In this document: in pieces, positions 51,074-62,800 of the stretch | Layout: the number at the start of each line of letters is the position of its first letter | Position numbering within the stretch: position 1 is the first letter of the stretch | Notes under the pieces: generated by a model | The model's input: the letters and a program-made list of their open reading frames with translations, nothing else | What the model was told of the DNA's origin: nothing | Database searches by the model: none | Position numbers and translations under genes: made by a program | Origin: Chloromonas sp. AAM2 | Lineage: Eukaryota > Chlorophyta > Chlorophyceae > Chlamydomonadales > Chlamydomonadaceae | Assembly: GCA_004335635.1 (NCBI GenBank) | Contig: QAXH01005654.1 | Coordinates: 62,001-126,000, forward strand | Direction of reading: 5' to 3' | DNA length: 64,000 nucleotides

Positions 51074-52122
51074 GGACAAAGAGTGAGGGAGAGAGGCAGA
51101 GAGAGGAGAGAGGGTCAAGCAACACTCGCCACACGTCCCAGGCATGGGCGGCACATGGCATCAGAGGCATTCTATTCACGCGCCCGCTCGCATACCGTCT
51201 GTTCCAACCACGGCCAGTTTGTTAGCCACTGTGACTGCTGTCACATACAAGCACACGGAGTTGTGTTTGTCCAACGATTTTGCGTTGCTGATAGTTTCTC
51301 CCATCATTGCTGCAGTCCACTCCGTCACTGGAGCGAGTGCACGCCAATGCTGCACTGCATGTGCAGGTCAGCAAGTACTGTGACTACGTGCGCCAGTACA
51401 TGGTGGCGCGGGGCAACGCAGTGGCGCGGCAGGAACAGAACGCAGCCGCCCTGGTCAGGGGCGGGAGACCCGAGATCAGCAACGGATACAACCTACAGGT
51501 GCGGCAGGCAGGCTATCGTTGGGTGCGGCAGGCAGGCTATCGTTGGGTGCGGCAGGCAGGCTATCGTTGGGTGCGGCAGGCAGGCTATCGTTGGGTGCGG
51601 CAGGCAGGCTATCGTTGGGTGCGGAGTCTGCGTCTTGACTGCACTTGAGCCGCCTTTGGATGCAAGTTGGCTTGCAAAGGTTTGCATCCATTATGTGGTT
51701 ATTCTGCAGCCATTCCGGCCAACTAATTAACAACAACCCCGATGGCCACGCTGGGACAGGCCCCTCCTCTAGCTGAACGCACACTGCATGCACCTTGTCA
51801 AACTCTTTTGCTGTGACAGCGTTGGGTGTGCAGGCAACAGCGACCTCAGGGGCAGCCAAGACCGAAGGTGTGCCACACGCCATAGATACCCACGCGCGTT
51901 CACGCCCTTGTCCATGTGTGTGCGTATGCGCAGGTGAACGGCACCACCCTGTACCTGGATAGCAAGGCCCCCCTGCTGGCCTATGCCACGCGTGAGGGCC
52001 GAGAATTAGCCACGGCCCAGTCGCAGGGGGTGGTGCTGCCTGATTCACCACGGACCTTCCCACAGACGCTGGCGGACCGGGCACCTCGGCCAGTGGCTTC
52101 CCCTGCTGGGATTGCAGCGTGA
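45865..52122 (+). CDS. Plant-type deoxynucleoside kinase
   Basis: Twelve exons (45865-46045, 46285-46580, 47044-47274, 47736-47870, 48447-48583, 49102-49168, 49476-49550, 49935-50053, 50421-50625, 50948-51028, 51367-51498, 51934-52122) give about 615 residues. P-loop VEGNISAGKST is at about 211-220. It is followed by VVPEPVEKWQSVG, PERFAYTFQNYVFLTRMIQE, the substrate-binding ERSIFSDKMVFVRAVH (from about 296) and FDPVLSTLPTLVPNGFIYLR. NRLKKRAREEE is the lid and PALVIDCETDVD the end of the fold. This matches the plant dNK that phosphorylates deoxynucleosides for dNTP salvage. The N-terminus (MMRSLLPTSFNAPRSAG) looks like an organelle targeting peptide, and a second in-frame Met cluster (MRAMAS) could give a shorter form. 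An upstream in-frame ATG is at 45691. The N-terminal extension and Gly/Ala-rich tail are lineage-specific. Confidence 0.9.
48655..48806. repeat. 22-bp minisatellite in a kinase intron
   Basis: ATGTGCAGACATGGTAAGRT-type units, period 22, about seven copies, between exons 5 and 6. Not a multiple of three. Confidence 0.88.
49284..49309. repeat. (GCCT)n microsatellite
   Basis: Six tandem GCCT units in the intron after kinase exon 6. Confidence 0.85.
51041..51112. repeat. (GT)n/(GA)n microsatellite after kinase exon 10
   Basis: Short GT run passing into an imperfect GA/GAGG tract, starting about 13 nt after the exon 10 donor. Confidence 0.85.
51499..51618. repeat. 24-bp tandem array starting at the kinase exon 11 donor
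   Basis: Five perfect copies of a 24-bp unit beginning GTGCGGCAGGCAGGC. The first copy starts exactly at the donor GT of exon 11. Each later copy presents TTGG|GTGCGG, so potential donors recur every 24 bp. The plus frame stays open through the array (VRQAGYRW repeated) to a stop at 51646-51648. Confidence 0.95.
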
Positions 52123-52967
52123 AAAAGAACTGGCTGCACAGGAGCTGCAGCTGAGGCACATGGAGTGGGAAGCTGGGTCATGTGACAGCTAACATGATGC
52201 CCAGCACTACTCAGTCCCTTCTAAAGCCAACGGTTGCAACACGTTGGTTCAGGAATCACAGCAACACTACAAATTCTGTTTCAGTTCTTCTATTGAGGTC
52301 TGCGGACAGGTGCACCAAGCAGGGTGGCTAGAATCACATATGTGCCTTCACGCTTGCTGGACAAGTTGAATTCCCTCTGACCATGTGAGCTTCCGTGGGA
52401 CGACTGGTTTTGCGCATCGACACGTGTGACACCCTGAAGAGATCAACACGGTCTAACCTAAGCTCGGACAAACTCTTATTGCCATGCTTTCTGGTTGTCA
52501 AATGTATATTAGATGGTTGACCACGTTTCGGTTGTGCCGCTGAGTCAGCCTTTGTTGTGTTGCCTGCAAACGATGCGTGTTTGCCAGGAACTCTACGGAG
52601 AAACATACTACACTTTGCATGCGATGGGGAGAGTGGGAATGAGAACTGTTGCCACTGCACATCTCCTTGGTTGACGCGTGTACTCTCATGCAAACATGCA
52701 TGGTCTCAAGTCTGGAATGCAAGTGACGAACGTTGGCAACAATTCAAATGTGTACCATGCAAGCAGCTAGCTCAGAGTTGTTCAGTCAATGCGTATGTAA
52801 TCATGACACTCGGTGGCCGGCAGTGAGAATGTCTAGGTATGGAACCCAATAGCAACCATGCACATCCGTGGTCCGGTGCGAGGAATACATACAAGTGTAG
52901 CGTGACTACCGTAACCAAAGCATTCTATTTGATCGGAATACGAATGAGCAGATGAGGCTGGGAGAGC
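52123..52967. other. Convergent 3' intergenic region
   Basis: 3' flanks of the kinase (+) and the Mpv17 family gene (-). TGTAA occurs at 52796-52800. Nothing else identifiable. Confidence 0.5.
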
Positions 52968-55405
52968 CTATCTCTTTGCCTTCCCTTTGACAGAAGGCGC
53001 AGGGGCTGGGACTGGGGCAGGGGGGGCCTCTGCTGCCACTCGCGTGCTTGAAGCGTAGGATAGGTAGGCAGTCCACAGCACCCCACACGCTGACATGTAC
53101 AGGACCTGTGCAGGCACAGGCAGGCAGACCACGATGCCAAGACAAAGGATTGTGATTGGATTGTGCTTGCGAACCTTTTCTTATCATGGCGGGGAAGCTG
53201 CATGTGTGAGACCACCCAAGCGTGTTGCGTGGAACTGCACACAGGCCTGGTATTGCATGCAGTGCTGGGCGATGAAAGATGCATGCTGGAGCACTACCAG
53301 CCGCCGGCCAGTGCAGTAACTTGTGCAGCCTGCAAGACAACCTGCCGCTCATGCCAGTTGCCATGCCGTCCATGCTCTTCGTCGGACAAAGTGAAGAATG
53401 GCAGCAGGATGCAGCAACTGCAATTCAAAACATTTGACAGCCAAACCAACAGGCCCCATCACATACGACCTGTGAAGACACAGGCAGGCAGACCACCTGA
53501 TAGCTGACCACAAGCTAGGCCAGACAATCGACAAACGATGCATTGCGCTGAGCGCACCTGGTATTCAATAGGAACTGCGTAGAAGTTGACAGATGCTGCA
53601 GGTACCCAGAACTTCCACCCGTTGACCATTGTGGGCAGCATATCACTGCGCAGCTTGGCAGGGATGTTGTCTGACTGCCCAGTCCATGCAAGGTTCCAAC
53701 TCAGCACCGAGGAAACGGTCACTGGGGCCAGCACGAGCTGATTGGCTGCAACCTGCACGTGCGCACGCTTGGGTCACATGGGCTGCAACAAGACCACACA
53801 ACTGAGCATTGCATGCTGGAATAAGAAGTCCACAATGAGTGTGAAGGGTGCACTGCATGTTACATGCAGACTGGCTAGCAGTTAATCCAGTAATGATGCT
53901 CACGACATGGCTAAAAGGCTGGGGCACTTGCTGGAATTGGTGCAGGAATTACAAGGAGAGAGTGCACACCAGGGACTCAAACAGCCCAGAAATTACGCAG
54001 CCAGAAAAGGAACTGGCTGGTTCATTTCCAGTGAACACAAACCAGAACAGAAATCGATACTGCATCAGCACAAGTAGTAGTTGATAGTCTAGTTTAGATC
54101 CTTCTGTAAACCGACGTGCTCACCTTGGCGAGAAAGGTGCCGGTTGTGGTGACCGGCATCATCCAGTTCAGGAGGTTGTACCTGCAGACGCGTCACTATT
54201 GACGTGGTTGCAAATCAGCTGTTCACGCCAGTCCCCGGACCCTGCCCTGGTATCCCGCATGTGTGCAATAGCTGTGCAACGGCAGTCCAGCTTCTGACAT
54301 GGCTGTAGCAAATGGCTTACGTGGATGAATAAGCTGAGTTCGGCACAGCCGATGATTGATAGGGGGCAGACAGCTGAACAATCAACAAACAGGCCCGCTA
54401 GCAGGACAACCAAAGCTGCCACTCACCAGTAAAACTGCGCTGGCAAGTAAGGTCCGCGCAGGAGAGCGTGATCACATGCAGTGTCATACAGCACAGACAC
54501 ACATCATGTCCACACAACACAGCATGTAGAATGACGGGCAGAGGGCTCGTTAACACAGGTGTAAACTATGCAAACGGCTGCAACAAACTTCGGCGCTGTA
54601 TTTCTAGGTGTCTGATTGCAGTGCACGGCTGCGTTGCAACTGCTGGCCCATAATTATGTCAGTAAGCCAGGTGAAGCAGCAAGAGCACTACAGTGGCTGT
54701 CAGGGTATTGTGCATGACAGCCAGTGGCCTGTTGCGACCTCTGCTATTGAGACTGTGCTTGCATGCTGCTTTAATGGAGCAGGCTGGGCTGCTGTATGCA
54801 GCAGGACATCTGCTTACTTGCAATGGCCCGTACAGACAGACACCAAAGCCAAACATGCGCAGCGTGCGGCTTGGGTCATACGTTGATTGCTTGCCTCCAC
54901 GCTGCAAGCAATGAGCAACCAGTCATGTTGGTGCGGGCTCATGCACCAACACACGCATGTGTGCTCGGTGCTGCTAATCATTGTAGGACTAAAGACAAGT
55001 TGATTGGCAGCTGAAGCCAGTTGTCTACAGTCAGCCTGCACTGTCAGCCGTCTTGCCTGAGCTAGCTGAGCTTGCACCAGCTGTGCAAGCAGGTCTCCAG
55101 TGGCAGATAAGCTGCCAGATGTCAGCGCAGCCTTCCATGGGCCTTGGAATCCCTGCATGTTCGTTGCATGTGGCCAGGCCTGAACTTGCCGTGCATGTGG
55201 CTGAGCAAGCATGAGGCATTGACCTGCCCTTCACCTTTACGCGATCGAAGTATGAGCCACGCCCACTGGCACTGGCAGCATCCGATGAGGATGAGCGCAG
55301 CGACGAGTCTGCGCGCCCATGCCGCTGATGGCGATGGTGCTGGCGCAAGCCCCAAGCAAAGCGGTCGCCAAAAGGGCCAGGCAATATGAGAGCCCGGAAG
55401 TGCAT
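52968..55405 (-). CDS. Mpv17/PMP22 family membrane protein
   Basis: Seven exons (55405-55235, 55152-55078, 54901-54818, 54434-54427, 54181-54124, 53752-53558, 53105-52968) give about 242 residues with consistent phases. Family landmarks in order: WKAALTSGSLSATGDLLAQ, YDPSRTLRMFGFGVCLYGPL, FYWYNLLNW (aligning with 'GPxxHFWYRFLD'), FLAKVAANQLVLAPV, and the signature WKFWVPAASVNFYAVPIEYQ followed by VLYMSACGVLWTAYLSY. Mpv17 proteins are four-helix channel-like proteins of mitochondrial, peroxisomal or plastid membranes. The Arg-rich N-terminus (RQHHRHQRHGR) suggests organelle import. Exon 4 appears to be only 8 nt long. The donor of exon 2 is the least certain point; a GC donor at AG|GCAAGA (about 55064) would add several residues. 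The tail is Ala/Pro-rich and ends KGKAKR. Confidence 0.85.
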
Positions 55406-56810
55406 TTTGTTTCAACTCTGCTGCAGACAGCGCGTCTGCGCAGATACGCCGAGCCACGAGCGTTTCTTTTTCCTCAGGTAAGTTCTTTCTGTCAGATGAT
55501 AGCAGTCTATGTCCTAGTGAAGCATGTGGTGCATGTGATGCAGGGGGATATCAAGGGCAATTTTGGCGGGTGCAAAAGCGTGTGCAAGCCAAGCAAGCCC
55601 AGCTTGCAAGACCGCAGAGCCTCCACTTCAAATCCGCCACACGCATGCACTAAAGCTACAGTATTCTGTTACAGGGAGTCATCGCATAGCTCGTGGCCTC
55701 CACCTGCACGCCGCAAACCTTGGATCTCGTTGTCACAAACTTGGACTTTACGGTCTGCGTTGCCTGGCTTGCGTGGACAAGGGCGGCGAAAAACAACTTG
55801 CATTTCAATGCGCCGTGGCTTTGACGTGAGCGGTCGCCTGGCCTTGTCCGCATGGTTCTTGGGCTAGTTTCACGGTTTTGCTGCTTGCCTTCAAACACCA
55901 GGGCAGGTTTGGACGGTATTCTTAGGCATGGCTTGCTCGGTGCATGTGGGGCTCCTTGGCGTTCATTTCTGCCCTGCACACTCGGGTGCAGGTAGAGCCG
56001 GCGGCACCTACCAAACCCCAGCACAGAACTAGCTGCAAGGGTTGGACATTGCCAATAGCTCAACCATTAAGCGCTCTCATTGCATTTGCATGGCATGTAG
56101 AGCACAGGGTACAACTGCTAGCCCATGCAAAAAAAAAGATGTTTGCGAGTTCTGGGACAATTTGTGTGTGCGACTCCTGTCACATGTAGTTCCTGTCACA
56201 TTTGCTAAAGAGCCTGCTGATTGAGCAAAGCACCCTCGCTAAGACAGCCGTGGCGGTGAAGCAGGGCTTGTGCTGTCTGAGTGCCCGAGAACCATCCAGT
56301 TCAGCAGGACATCAGCCACCAGGCTGTTTAAATTCGTGTCCCTCTGGTATCCAAACCGAGAAGACCAGGAGGCGCCCGGACTTGCAGTAGGGTATGCAGC
56401 ATACCTTAAGCAGAGTTTCCTCACCAACACAGTTCGCAGTGCAACAAGGGTTGATCGCGTGCAGGTCGCCCTGCCGCAAGCATGCTGCCTCCCGCAAGCA
56501 GTGAAAGCCGTTCAAGAGTCAAAGAAAGATGCTTTGTCGCAATTTGCACCGCAATCTGGCTCGGCTGATGCAGCCATCTGAGGCTGCGGTGTGAACTCTG
56601 ATGAGTGCAGGAAAACCGTCTTCACTTTTCTCGTTGGCAGGCTTTTCACTACTTTTTTCGTAGGCTAGCGGGCATCACTGTGTGCTGCAGCAAGCGCAGC
56701 TCTGGCACAGATACCAGTTTGCTGCAGTTCAATGGTTGCTCGAAGACAGCCTGGCGTCTGATGTGCATCAGCAAGTACACAAATGACATGACAGTCGTAC
56801 CGCTTTAGTC
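55406..56810. other. Intergenic region upstream of Mpv17 and cyclase genes
   Basis: Holds core element copy 10 (56129-56162). A 103-codon plus frame at 56270-56581 could be a 5' exon or small gene but matches nothing. Both divergent promoters must lie here. Confidence 0.45.
56129..56162 (-). repeat. Dispersed T-tract core element, copy 10
   Basis: Minus strand core with one mismatch (CTCGCAAAC), preceded by AAATTG and followed by ATCTTTTTTTTT. Confidence 0.77.
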
Positions 56811-59800
56811 ATGCCGCTGTCCAGCTGCTTCGGCCTGCAGCTACGCCATGCTCGCGGGAAGCCGAATGCCTTGTCCGAAGATGAACGATTGGGGGCCGCC
56901 CAACAAGTTCTGGGACGGGACCTGGGCTTGCCAGCACACACTGCAAGGGATTCAGAGCTTAGGATGCAGCTGGACAGGTTGCAACGAGAGAATACTGCGC
57001 TCAGGTAAGGTTGCGCCCGTTCGGGGCGACAGCCTGGACATCTGAAGCAAAAAAGCGCATGCGCAGTCCACGACAGCCGGACAGTGCGTCCAATGATTTC
57101 CTTCCCTGTCCATGGTCCACAGGGCGGCCTGCCTCACGTCAAACCAGCAACCAAGCGTAACCGGAACAACGCAGGCGCCAAACACGTACTTGTATACAGC
57201 TGGCAAGCTCGACTCGTACGACAAGAAGAGTGTGGGGGATGGCGGCAGCATCAGCCTCTGCCCCTCTGTCTGCATGGGCTCGAGTGGGCTGCAGCAGACC
57301 CTCAGCTATGCCATTCAGCAAAGCAACAGCCGCAAGGCAAGCAGCCCCCATACATCTGGATCACATGGGTACGAGCTGCTGAAGCTGTGTGTAGCGCCAC
57401 ATACCAAGTCCCAAAGCCATGCAAGCAGCACATCTCCATTGCTTGCCTTGGACCGCCTCAAGTCAGAAGCTGCTGAGCAGCCAGTGGCCTTGCTTGTGTT
57501 CGAGCCAGCACTGGAAGGCATGCAGCTTGGCCACCCAACCAAAGACAAGACTGGCATGCACAGCCCCAGCGACCCTGGGACGCCATCTGCACTGCGGTCC
57601 TTGTTTCAGTTCTGCCAACTCCAGGGCGGTCAGGAGCCCGAGTCTCCGTCTGCCATGTCACACTCTGAACCTGCCTTGAACCCAGCACTCCCAGACTCAA
57701 GCGTGACTGTGAGTGCAACCATATGTTCAATGCTTTACATCTGACATGCAAATAACCTGCACTGGATTAACACACTGAGCTGTATTAAGGGCCGCAGACC
57801 GCTCAGCGTTCCAGGACCAATCCACATGCTCACATGCACCTCTCCCTTCAGCTGGTGCACGTGGTTGTAGGAACTGGTTGTTTTCCATGCAGGTTCACTG
57901 CAACTGGCTAGGTAAAGGTTTGGTCAACGTCATCGGCGCTGAAAGTGAGGCTGCTGGATTGCGGTGCCTGGACTCGTGCCTAACAGACCGACTGACAACC
58001 AATCAAATGGTCAGTGCCAAGATAGGCCCGTCACGATGTTTCCCCATCACCTTCACTATGTTCAGAGCAGTACACACGTACAAGGCCTTATACGCATGCT
58101 CTAGCGCTTGTCAGCGGTGCACAACTCCAGAAGGTGTGCAAAGATGCGAGGATGTGTTGGCGGCTGTTGCTTTGCTTGCCCAATATTCATGCATGCCAAC
58201 TTCAGATGCTCCAAGTAGTCGTCAGCCAGCACACCTGAGAGGTACGGAATGGGCGTTGTATGCACGTCCTCCTCCTCCTCTTGCATGCTTGCAAGACCAA
58301 GGGACGGTTGTCCTTGCTGGGTCTGCCTGACAGGTGGAAGGCTTCTGCAGGAACCTGGTCCATGGCCAGTCCCATGCGGTACAGTGGTGGGACAGCGCGC
58401 CGGGCCATGGGCTGGCTGCCGGGGGCCTCTGCATGTACACGCTGTGGCCATGCATGGTGGCCTCTGACCGCCAGGGGTCGCATGAAACACATACCAGGTA
58501 CGCATCAGCCCATGCTGGCCATGCGCCCATGTCATCAGCGATGGCATGTGGGCTGCCTGCTTTCCTACCTTTCCCATCATCTGGTTGCCTAAGCAACTGC
58601 TTCTGCCACACACATTCACTGTGCACTGAGCGAAACAACTGCCGCGCCATCCTGAATTCAGTCTTGTCCCGACTTGGCATGTCTGCGGCCCAACCCATTG
58701 GCCCCAGTTACACATTTTGTGAACTGTCAGGTGACAAGCGCTGGCAGCTTGATGCGTCTGCGTTTCCACCTCTTGCCCTTAGTCACGCATATGTGCGCCT
58801 GCTTGATCCTCGCAGTGCCGCACTGCTGCACTTGGAGCCTGTCCAGCTAAACCCCGGCCTCATGCAGTCCTTCCTAGCCGCGGCCGTGGCACCCTGCATG
58901 ATCACTGTGGTGGATCCAGGGGGCGCCATTCGTCTGCAGAACCCGGAGAGCTGCGCACGCATCGGCTGCCATGCACCCTTCCCCGGTCAGGACGGGCGCA
59001 CAGCCCCAGGGGACAGGAGCTTCAACTACCTGAAGGAATTGTTCATGGGCCAGCAGGTGTGCTCATCAATCTGCAATCACTGAAAGAGTGCAAATTGAGC
59101 ACACTGATAGGCCATCGCATCATCTGCCATCGCAGTGTTTCCAAAAGATTTGCCCAGCATGAACAAGTTTGCATTGGCCAGCATGGAGAGACTTGCACAG
59201 TGAAAAACTGAAGAACTGCCTTACTGGCCATCACACACACACACTCACACTCAATCACTCACTCATCCAATCGTTCACTAAGCCATGTTCTTTGCTATCC
59301 ACTTACATAGAGCAGCTGCAGTGCCTGCAACAGGCTTGCCCATCTTGTGTTGCCCAGCAGGAAAATTCTTTTCCACTGAATGACAATAGAGTGGGAATGC
59401 AAGCTTGCGAAGGCAAATGTCCCTTCCCAGACATGATTACGTCCTTGCTGGGACATTCAGTGATGTCGCATTTGAATTGCCTCTTCAGGAAGAGCTGAAT
59501 CGCATGCACGAGGCAGTGGCACAGCAGCATGTCTACGAGGGGCGCGTGCGCGTGAGCAGCGCAGTCCTGGCCCGGTGGATGGGCCTGGGGGCCGAGGAGG
59601 CCGTGTGGCACCAGTGCCAGGTGTGCCCGCTAAGGGACCCCGTCACGCAGCAGCCGCTGCTCAGCATTTCACAGGTGGGATTTAGTTCATTCATCATTAT
59701 TCACAACCATGTAGAAACGAGGCAAATGTAACAGAACAGAACACGACTCTCGAACACGTATGGTCTCTTACAAAGCAGGGACAGCAGCCGCTGCTCGACA

Positions 59801-62800
59801 TATGCCAGGTGGGCCCGGTGGGGGTGACCAAGTCAGTGGCTTGTTTGCTGCTTTGTCCGGCTCTCTTGTCTATGCCCACCCTAGATAGTGGCTGGGACGA
59901 GGACAGTCCAATCAACCATCCTATGATGGGTTCGTCTGTCCTTCTGTGTCTGTAGCCGTGTACAATGTTGTGTGTGCATGCTTGTGTGCGCATCCTAGGC
60001 CGGTACACAGGACAAACCAATGGTCGCTATGGTGCCATGGTATCGGGAACATCTGGGCCAATCCAGGTCAGCAAAAGCAGACACTTTCCTAGAGAACGTC
60101 AGCTTCTGCAACCTAACTTCAGCGTCTGCTTGTGTATTGGTCTGCGCCGCACAGATCGAGGTGACAGAGATGGTTGAGGCCCAGCAGCAGGTGGCGCACC
60201 TACAGGACCAACAGGGAGCGCTGCTGCAGGAAATCCTGCCCAGACAGGTGAGCAAAACAGGGAGAGCACAGCGGCCACGTCCTGCTAGTATTGCCATTGC
60301 CGACAAATTGGCAAATGGTGTTGTGTGCTAGTGGTTGGACGTTGCATTGTCATTTTTCAATCAGCACAGTCCGCATACCCACAGCCCCTTTGCTTCTGGT
60401 CATTGACACCCCTTTGAACGGGGATGGAAGAGAGTCGAAGGAGGGTGGCTCAGAGCTTGGATCAGACTTGCATGATCCCAGGTCAACTTCCCATGCATCC
60501 GCTGTTGCCTTGCCCATGCAGGTGCTGGCACACCTCCTGCATCACACCTCTGATGAGGACTTGAGCTTGACATCCCGCACGGGGGGCTCCAGTACCGTCA
60601 GAGACGAGGTGCATCGTCGCAGCCCCTCCCGCTTCCTACCATCGGATCTCACCTCCCACCGCACCTCCCAAGGGACCGACACAGCAATGCAGCTGCACCC
60701 TGCGGTCAGCCATGCCTTCAGCTCCCAATTGAGTGGCTTGCAGACAACAGGCCTCACATCCTCCCTGACCAGCAATGCTCCTAGGCTGACCAGCCTGACA
60801 CCGCATAGGCTGTCCAAGAGCAACATCTCCCACGATGCCAGCCTGCTTGCATCCAGCCTACAAGCCTCCTTCTTGGACAGCACCCCGGATAACACCCCAG
60901 ACGCGGGATCATTCGCTCCAACAAACGTGGGCTTGATAAGGGCTTTGGTCGAGCGATCAACGTCGGACGCCGCCATCGCGCCTTCGGCTCGCCGCCATTC
61001 CCACTGCGCGTTTGTATCCGGCCCACGTGCCAACGTCGCAGACAGCACAAATGAGGAGCAGCGTGGGAACAACTGCAAGCAGCAGCAGCAGCAGCAGCAG
61101 CCTTCGTTTGGCACGCTTTTACAGGCGCTGTACCATTCGGAGCTATCCCCGAAGTTGGACGGGCGCCATAGCCTGGGACACACTCGCCGCAACAGCTTGG
61201 TGGTAAGCCGGCGATGCAGTTCAACAGACGTCGGTGGCGCTCAGACACCACAAACCATGGCGACGTGTCCATCCCTGCACGCTGTGTCTAGAAGCGAATC
61301 ACCCGGTCCCGGCCAACGTTCAGTATTCATGCAAGAACACCAGCGGGATCCGGTCGCAGATGGTGATGCCAGCGGCCGTGCCGTCGGCACCAAGCAAATT
61401 CACACGGCTCCGCCAGCCCAGCTGACGCTAACAAAGGATGCTGTTTCTGGAGAAAGCACAAGCCCGGTTGGAAGCGTCAAGCAGCCGCTGCAGGAGACGC
61501 CATGCCGTGTGTGGTTGACTCAGCAGGACGTCATGAGCCTGGCCACCAACCACGATGGCGTGACAATACTGTGAGTTGGAAACTTCGGTAACAGCGGTCA
61601 AGTTGAGAAACTATTCGTGGACTCAGATAGCAAACAGCTCTGGGGCCGCCTGTGCTTTTTTTTTGTGAGCCGCAAGGCGCTTGCCAACTCCAAGTTGAGA
61701 ATATCGCAAAGCGGCCTTTGCTGAGTGTGTTGAGTCACTAGGACCGCTCTACCCCTGAGCCACAAGGAGCTCGCCAAGTGTGTGTTGGCTCTGAATGAAC
61801 TCGCATCCCATTAAGCCTAATGATCACTCCTGTCCTGTGGTGTCTCCCTGATGTCCCCCTGCTGAGGCGGTTATAGAACTAAGCCAATCCGATCCGATGA
61901 GACTTACCACCATTGCGCTGGATTGAAAAGCCAGGTACCATTGCTCATGTTGCCGTAACGTCCTGACCATGTCCTGGGTACTTGTGTGTCAATCCAGACC
62001 AAGACAATGAACTCGTAGCAGTTGAGCCTGACTATACCTGACACAGACATTGGATCGTTGGCTGTGGTGTTGCTGTTGCATGTGGCTGACCGGCACACTC
62101 CATGCCAAACTCCATGAAGGCCAGAGTCGCCAGTGTCGCTGTAATCACGTTGCCATATCTGTCCCCCCTTCACGCCTGCAGGTTTGCCGACATCAAGGGC
62201 TTCACAGCCATGTCCGAGCAGCTGCACCCCTCCCAGGTCATGCTATTCCTGAACCGGCTGTACAGCGTGTGGGACTCGCTGCTGGAGGCATTTGGGGTCT
62301 ACAAGGTGGGAGTTTGGCATTCTGACGGCATTCTGTTGGCTTTCCGGTGCAAGCGTTTTCTAGGTGAAACGATACTGGCCGCCAGTCAATGATTTGGTCC
62401 ACCTGCCAACAACAAAGTGCCACATGGCTGCCATGATCCTAACCATGTATTAGGCACAGGACGTTTGAAGTACGCAATGCCAGACCATGGCATCCTTCTT
62501 TTTGAATGCCAGTTCCCACCTGCTGGATGAGTTTTGAAACTTACTGCTGACGGCACAGAGCATTAGCTGTGCCCAGTACCTGACCATGACATACTTCAGT
62601 TCAAGGCATCAGAAGACTTCTCCAGACTTCTAGAATGGTTGGTGTCCCTGTGCCCTTGTGACCCACCCAGTCTCACCCATGCCCCTGGATGCCCCTGGTT
62701 GCAGGTGGAGACCATTGGCGATGCATACATGTGCGCCACGGGCCTGTTCACATGCGACCCCGTCACTGGCGGCCAAAGGCTGGGCGGCTACGACCCTAAC

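Noticed and set aside
60542..61192. 216-codon minus-strand open frame
   Set aside because: Antisense of the long cyclase exon; Cys runs come from CAG repeats read backwards.
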